A stretch of DNA of 64,000 nucleotides from Gnetum montanum (lineage: Eukaryota > Streptophyta > Gnetopsida > Gnetales > Gnetaceae): positions 21,824 to 85,823 of the forward strand of contig MNCI01014982.1 of NCBI GenBank assembly GCA_015680685.1, read 5' to 3'. The notes beneath the pieces were generated by a model. That model made no database searches. It was not told the origin of the DNA and worked only from the letters and a program-made list of their open reading frames with translations. Made by a program: the position numbers and the translations under genes. Shown piece by piece: positions 58,731 through 64,000 of the stretch (positions are counted from its first letter, which is position 1; each line of letters starts with the position of its first letter).

Positions 58731-60189
58731 GATGTCTTATCCTAACTTAGGAATTAATAAGTGCTTTTTAACTTTTTTCTACTTTTGGTAGTTTATACTT
58801 TTTGTTATATCTTGTTCTTTTCTTAATAATTTTTTCACATTCTTTAATATCTTCTCATTCTTTTATACTTTTTCATTTCATAACATTTTTTATATTCTTT
58901 GAGATTTTCTAATTCTTTGATAATCTTTCATTCTTTTTATCTTTTGAATTCTTGATAATCTTTTCTAATTTTTCGTATTTTATCTTCATTTTACTTGTAC
59001 GTATTTTTTTCAATTTTCAATAAAACATACCAAATAAGGAAAGATGTAGTTCCAATAAGGTGAAGACTTCTCTATATTATTGATCATAAGGAACTGATTA
59101 TCTATATAGTGAGACCACAACATTCATCCAACCATTCCAACAATAAGAGGTTTTTATCATGGCCATAATGATATTCTTTTCATAATAAAACTAAGAATAA
59201 ACTTATCATCATTATGCTTGAACGACGAGTGAAGAACCAAGTGGAAATGGAAAGGGTGTGACATCAAGGGGATTTGTGGATTTTCTTGGATTACTATTAT
59301 GAGTTCTATCCTATTGCTAAGAATGTATTATATCCTTGTAGATCTAATGAAAAATGGAAGTAATAGTACAATCAGTACTAGCTTACCATGTCATTGGAAA
59401 AGCATGTTATCCATGCTTGAAGGTAGCCCTCTAGTAAGGTTGACATAGTCAAAAATAAAATCCATGCACAGAATAAATTTATGGGGGTCCCATTGGAAAG
59501 ACATGTTACCTAGGCCTGAAGGTAGGTGGTTCCTTAGGAATCTAAAAAGTAAAAAGTGCAATGAATAAACTCCTCACTTGAACAATACACCAAGAGGTAA
59601 TACTGCTTGCAATAGTGATAATATTATGGTCATAATTTTCAAAGATGAAACAATGCAATGTCATTGGAAAGTGGTTTGGACTTGTTTTGAATCTTGGACA
59701 AAAAAAGCTAATGTATACTTTAACCTCAAATTACACATAAAAACTCATTATGCCTATGGTAAGATACATCACGTTCTAGTTTTAGCAATCCTTTCTATAG
59801 TACATCTCATCTCACTGTATATTTAATCATAACTTTATGGTTTTGGGTAATATAGCATTATTTTTCCAATCTAGCAATACTAACATATGTGTTTTGCTAA
59901 AAAAGTATGTCTTACATTCAACTTCTTAAGTGTGTAAGGATACTTTTAGGTATGTTTATACAAGGGCACTATAGGCTAGAGCCTGCTTTGGGGAGGATCC
60001 ACTTGTATAACTCTTTTATTTCATACTTAGCAAGCAACTCCACATTATCTTATGCCTTTTAGAGCACTCAAGACTTAATAAATACTACCCATAATCTCTA
60101 ATACTCTGTCCATAAATTAGAAATTCATTATCCATATCTTGTCCATCCAATAACCTTTTGTTGCCCAAGATTCCTTCTTCATGAACTTT
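58730..60189 (+). mobile_element. spacer of element H, before the E insertion
   Basis: No gene is seen. T-rich low-complexity sequence is at 58790..59020. Conserved blocks follow in order: GAAGAACCAAGTGGAAATGG (59230), two copies of a CATTGGAAA.(A/G).CATGTTA block (about 59390 and 59490), and CCTGCTTTGGGGAGGATCC (59981..60003). The doubled CATTGGAAA block suggests a small internal duplication. Confidence 0.6.
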
Positions 60190-61051
60190 TGATGAGTGGT
60201 GAGGTACCCCTACACTCAACCATATGAATCCGAGCATGTACGCATGATCCGGTCGAACTCTGCAGATGGACTAGTTGTGGTATCTAGATAGTTACATGTT
60301 GATTGTAGTTTGATGTCTTCCCACTTGGACTAGTATTTTCTTTTTCATGTATGGTTTAGTCCAGAGTGAGGTGCATGATGGGATCCTAACTTATGCTACT
60401 CCTAGAGATGATGGAAAAAAATCTCAACTTAAGCTATTAGGAAATAAAAAGCAAAATCTAAACTAGCCTAAGTGCAATGAGCATCCGTCCTTAATCATTC
60501 GTGTGCATCTTAGACCTTGTGTACTACTTTTGGGATTACCAAGCGCACATTACTAGAGCACTCTTAGATATGCTACTAGGTTACCAAGTAGTCACACTTA
60601 AATGTTTGTGATTAATTCGTACTCATTCTGCATTTAACAATAGGAATAGTAAATGATGATAAAGAAATATTAATGAAGAAAAAAATAAATAAAAATTAAC
60701 AATTGAAGTAATTAAAGGCTAAGTGAATGCTGCAATGATGGAGTAATCTCAATTTTTATTGCTGATCATGTATGTGTCCAAGTACGTCACACGCAAATAA
60801 AGGTTCCATACAATTACAAACATCACACTGTGGACATGCATTGGAGAAAGAATGGAAACTAACTAAAAAATGACAAAAAGACTCTATTCTAAGAATTACC
60901 AACTTCCCTTTTCCTATGTGCTTGAATGTTGTATTTATAGGCCTACTTAAGAATCACAATATCGTGTATTCGATATTGTTATCTAGACTGTGATATTGTG
61001 TATCTAATATCAAGGATATGATATTAGGGCCTGGTAAACCATAATTCATCA
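60190..61051 (-). repeat. element E 3' LTR
   Basis: 862 bp, TGATGAG to AATTCATCA. GATATC-type motifs lie at about 60955..61025 and the minus-strand TATA box (TATAAATAC) near 60930..60940. Confidence 0.82.
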
Positions 61052-61060
61052 TACCCCCAT
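61052..61060 (-). promoter_or_regulatory. polypurine tract of element E
   Basis: TGGGGGTA on the minus strand directly before the 3' LTR. Confidence 0.7.
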
Positions 61061-61237
61061 GACTGAATAACAACTCATCCTTGAGTCAGGAAAAATGAGA
61101 ATGAGTTCAATTAATTACTTAGTGGATAGGTATGGGATTATTGACTAACTAAGAATTACTCATGCCATAGTGTGGGATTGAACAAAATAAAATTGGGACG
61201 TAGACACAAAATTACAAATTTTTTTTCTTTTTGGAAC

Positions 61238-63780
61238 TCATGTGATTCTTGGTGGTGGTGGCTCCCCCATGGGTCTCTTCCCCTTATCTTGTGCTCTAGG
61301 TTCTAGAAATGGATGTCTTTGAAGGAGTGCTTGGAGTTTTTCTTCTTTGGTTCAGGGATCCTGTGCCATCCATGTTGATGCTCCAATGTTTAATGGAGTT
61401 TGCACCTCCCATGGGCATGGTAGTTGTGGGAACATCTGATTAGCCTTGACATACCAAGCTGTAAACAACCATCATTCCTCTTCATAGGCTCTAGCTTTGT
61501 CCTTACATTCTTGGTAGTTTGTGAGCCATCAAGCCAAATCCACTGTGACATATTTCTATCCTTGGTAGTTGGTCTTGACCACCTCTAATTTAGAATTTGC
61601 TACTTCTAATTTTTGTAATGTCTTCTTGTGTTCAACAAATTCTATTTCATATTTAGTGTAGGTGGTTGCTACCTGCTTCTCCAATTCTATTCTCGGGCAT
61701 CCTGCTGTCAACATGGCTAAGTTGGCATATCACAGGTTTGCCAACTCCATGTACTCTGTGAAATCTTGTATTTGTAGGTCCTGAATTTTTAGTTCTGCTT
61801 GGTGGATGAAGGCATAAGTCTCCAATATGGCCCACCAATTGACATTCTGAGCATTGAGAGTGTTAATATGGGCTTTGGCCATATGGATTTCTTTTTCAAT
61901 CACCTGTTTTTACATCCCCACCTAATTATTAAAGTGATCCTTGAGCTTCTCATGTCACTTGGCCTCATTCTGCCATGCACTTATTTCAATTGCCATCTTC
62001 TAACAGATTACATGGACCTCCTCCATTGAGAGGGTTCTATTTTCTTTAGCCAAGCAATTCATATCCTGGTTAACCTTTATTAATTGTTCTTGCAATTGCT
62101 AAAAATTTTCTTTGAGAACATTCTTTTATTTTTCTACTGTGATCAATTGGAGATTTTTAGCAACAAGGTGTTTATTTTCTTCTTGTGAGGCCTTGAGTGC
62201 TTTGGCATGTGCATACTTTTGAGCTTGTGCCTTAGAAGCATCCCAATCAGCCTTCTTTTTTTTTTCCTCTACCACTATTTTATTCTTTGTCAACAATTTA
62301 GTCAGTTACTCTATTTGAAAGGATTCTAGTTGGTCTGTAGGGATGCATTGGGACGGATCCTACTATGCAGCCTATAGGGTGATGAGCTTTTCTTGGAGTC
62401 TTTTTAACTCCTCCTCTACATGTTCAACCCTGATCTCTACCATGACCAACTTCTCTTTTGTAGAAATAAGGTCTAACTATGTTGTTGTAACATCTTGATG
62501 GATGTCAAACAAGGACGTCATCACTTGTCCTATCTGCAGCAACTAATCTAGAACATCCTCATGATCTGCAAAAGTCATTGAGGGATTGACCAAGGTTTGA
62601 GCATCACATGCTCCTATAAAATCTACCAATGGCACAATAGGGACATTAAATGATTCTTTTATGTGGTCTATGACCACTTCTGTTGCTCCTGCTGCATCTT
62701 GGTGCTGCACGACCACTACTGTGGCACCTTTACCAGTTTCTAGTTGCACTTGAAAGGATGTAGTGTTTCTAGAGATCTGTTGTGACCAGTGTGATTCCCC
62801 TCCTCCTATTTGGATGGACACCTCACCCCATGTGTGATCAATTGAGAGTATGGATCATACAGCATCATCAATAACCCTAAAGAGATTGGCTTCATCATGG
62901 CTTCCGCAACTGACTGATTCAACAATGGCCTTAAGATGGCTCATCGATGGTTGATAGTCCTATGGTGATGGTGGTGGTTGGTCTTATTGGCTTGTAGTTG
63001 TGTGCTGGGCCCCACATCCTATTGTTGATTGGGCCTTGTACCTAGAAGTTGGCTAGGCCCTGCAGTTTGAGTTGTAGTGGGCCCCACCGTTTATTCTTGT
63101 TTAGGCTCTAGTGTCTCACCATTTCTTTTCCTTGGGGCTGGTAGCTTTAGTAATTCAGCAAATGAAGCATTTTGAGCCTTTCTAGGAATGTCATTGGTGT
63201 ACCCCAGAATTCTAGCATGTCAACATAACTTCCTGATTAGGCAGGGAAAAGGCAATGTAAACTTCCTTGTCTTACATTTTTCAAATCACCTTAAAATTTC
63301 TATCAGATATAGATGGGGTAGGTTGGCATCAACCTTACCCATCAAGATGGCACTTCCTATCACCCCATAGGTAAACATTCTATTCAATCCTTTTGTTGGA
63401 AAAATGTGATATGTGCCAATTTTGAAGTGGATCCTCTCTTCAAGTGTGAGCTCTCCATATGCTTTATCCTCCTTGTTGTACATCCTTTTTAACCATATTT
63501 TGCATGCATCTGCATCAGAGCGAGTGGACAGGTAAGCAACCTTGCGTCCTATATTTGGAAGATTCAACACTTTTGAAATGGGCTTGGCAGAGAAATCAAC
63601 AGAAACCCCACCAATATCAATGGTGGTGCCTTCTTCCTTATTGTGCCAAAATTGGTATGTCTTTCCCAAGTATTAATCATCACCGTCAGAGAGAACAAGA
63701 CATAGTGGAGACCCTTTAAGTTGGTCTTTGACTACCTCAGGGGAAAATTCACTGAAAGGTCTAAAATTAAGTTCCACAAT
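61238..63780 (-). pseudogene. ORF2 of element E, N-terminus cut off by element F
   Basis: The frame begins at the F junction with VELNFRPFSEFSPEVVKDQL. The transposon-protein-like domain (63669..63286, 127 codons open) reads GKTYQFWHNKEEGTTIDIGG, then VDFSAKPISKVLNLPNIGRKV, KIWLKRMYNKEDKAYGELTLEE, RIHFKIGTYHIFPTKGLNR, and SAILMGKVDANLPHLYLIEILR. After a stop come ILGYTNDIPRKAQNASFAELLKL (about 63180), a T/P/Q-rich linker, and the 62821..62543 block (SHWSQQISRNTTSFQVQL, HIKESFNVPIVPLVDF). The coiled coil is near 62440..62160, and the tail ends at 61238. This is the best-preserved transposon-protein-like domain in the window. Confidence 0.72.
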
Positions 63781-64000
63781 TGATGAGTGGCGAGGTACCC
63801 CTACACTCAACCATACGAATACGAGCGCACACGCGCGATCTGGTCGAACTCCGCAGACTAAATGCCTTAACGCCACAAGAAACACTTGGGGTTAATCGTT
63901 CGTTGTCTTCCCAGGCTTGCTTGTATGTGTCACGGTGTATGGTTAAGCAAGTCTGAGGTATGTGATTTTTTTGGTATTTTCGGCTTATCTTCTATGCTAC
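63781..64000 (-). repeat. element F LTR, partial, a diverged relative of the A/B/D/E LTR
   Basis: It starts TGATGAGTGGCGAGGTACCCC like A and B, and the first 70 bases are nearly the same. From about 63860 it differs, with AATGCCTTAACGCCACAAG in place of the usual ACTAGTTGTGGCATCTAG. It then rejoins at CGTTGTCTTCCCA and GTGTATGGTTAAG before the window ends. The left flank is acaat. By the direction of its relatives the element is minus-strand. Confidence 0.7.

Larger units (their letters stand above)
45084..60189 (+). mobile_element. element H: plus-strand Athila-like element with gag and protease, interrupted by D and E
   Basis: The 5' LTR (45084..45965) is followed by a primer site TTGGTGTTGTTGCCAAG and a gag start at 46109. 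Element D with its own target duplication occupies 46709..55821. Gag resumes at 55822, protease follows at about 57790..58140, and a spacer runs from about 58730. Element E interrupts the spacer at 60190, and the rest of H (ORF2 and the 3' LTR) must lie beyond the window. RT, RNase H and integrase are absent between protease and spacer. The gag and spacer match C more closely than A, B or D. Confidence 0.75.
60190..63780 (-). mobile_element. element E: Athila-related element, left end only, interrupted by F
   Basis: The left LTR (60190..61051), a polypurine tract and ORF2 are present. At 63781 another LTR (element F) starts inside ORF2, so the 5' part of E lies beyond the window. The left flank is acttt; the right flank is not visible, so the TSD cannot be checked. 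Minus-strand, same family as D by LTR and ORF2. Whether it had pol is unknown. Confidence 0.75.

Overview
The window looks like a stretch of a large, AT-rich, repeat-filled land-plant nuclear genome. I see one convincing cellular gene, an intronless GC-rich FkbM-type methyltransferase (42200..43204, +). Nearly everything else is decayed retrotransposon. The thick layering of old nested elements would suit a gymnosperm, fern or other large plant genome, but the sequence does not settle the lineage.

Left part (1..31.7 kb). A plus-strand remnant of an Athila-like Ty3 element (integrase tail, spacer, downstream ORF2) covers about 400..3650. A minus-strand L1-type LINE is split in two (6530..7302 and 28220..about 30640) by a 20.9-kb Athila-like element, C (7308..28214, TSD ctaaa). 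C has gag, protease, RT, RNase H, integrase, a spacer and a second ORF (ORF2), all broken by stops. Element A (8269..16915, TSD cccac) sits inside the polypurine tract of C.

Middle (31.7..45.1 kb). A possible tRNA-derived SINE head (31.64 kb) precedes element B (32788..39336). B is followed by a 359-bp tandem duplication, a diverged duplicated block upstream of the methyltransferase gene, the gene itself, and AT-rich flank.

Right part (45.1..64 kb). Plus-strand element H starts at 45084 with a 5' LTR, PBS, gag and protease. Element D (46709..55821) interrupts H in gag. Element E (60190 onward) interrupts H in the spacer. Element F (63781 onward) interrupts E in ORF2 and runs off the window.

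The most interesting result is comparative. A, B and D lack pol but keep LTRs, PBS, gag, a long conserved spacer and a roughly 900-codon ORF2 in the position where an env-like gene usually lies; E shows the same ORF2. ORF2 has a putative-plant-transposon-protein-like N-terminal domain, a coiled coil and a conserved proline-rich tail. An AG-ending motif directly abuts its ATG in most copies, suggesting expression by splicing. The LTRs share arrays of GATATC-centred palindromes upstream of the TATA box. All coding parts of the transposons contain stops, so they are annotated as pseudogenes. Boundaries given to the base come from TG..CA ends and target-site duplications read by eye; domain limits are approximate.
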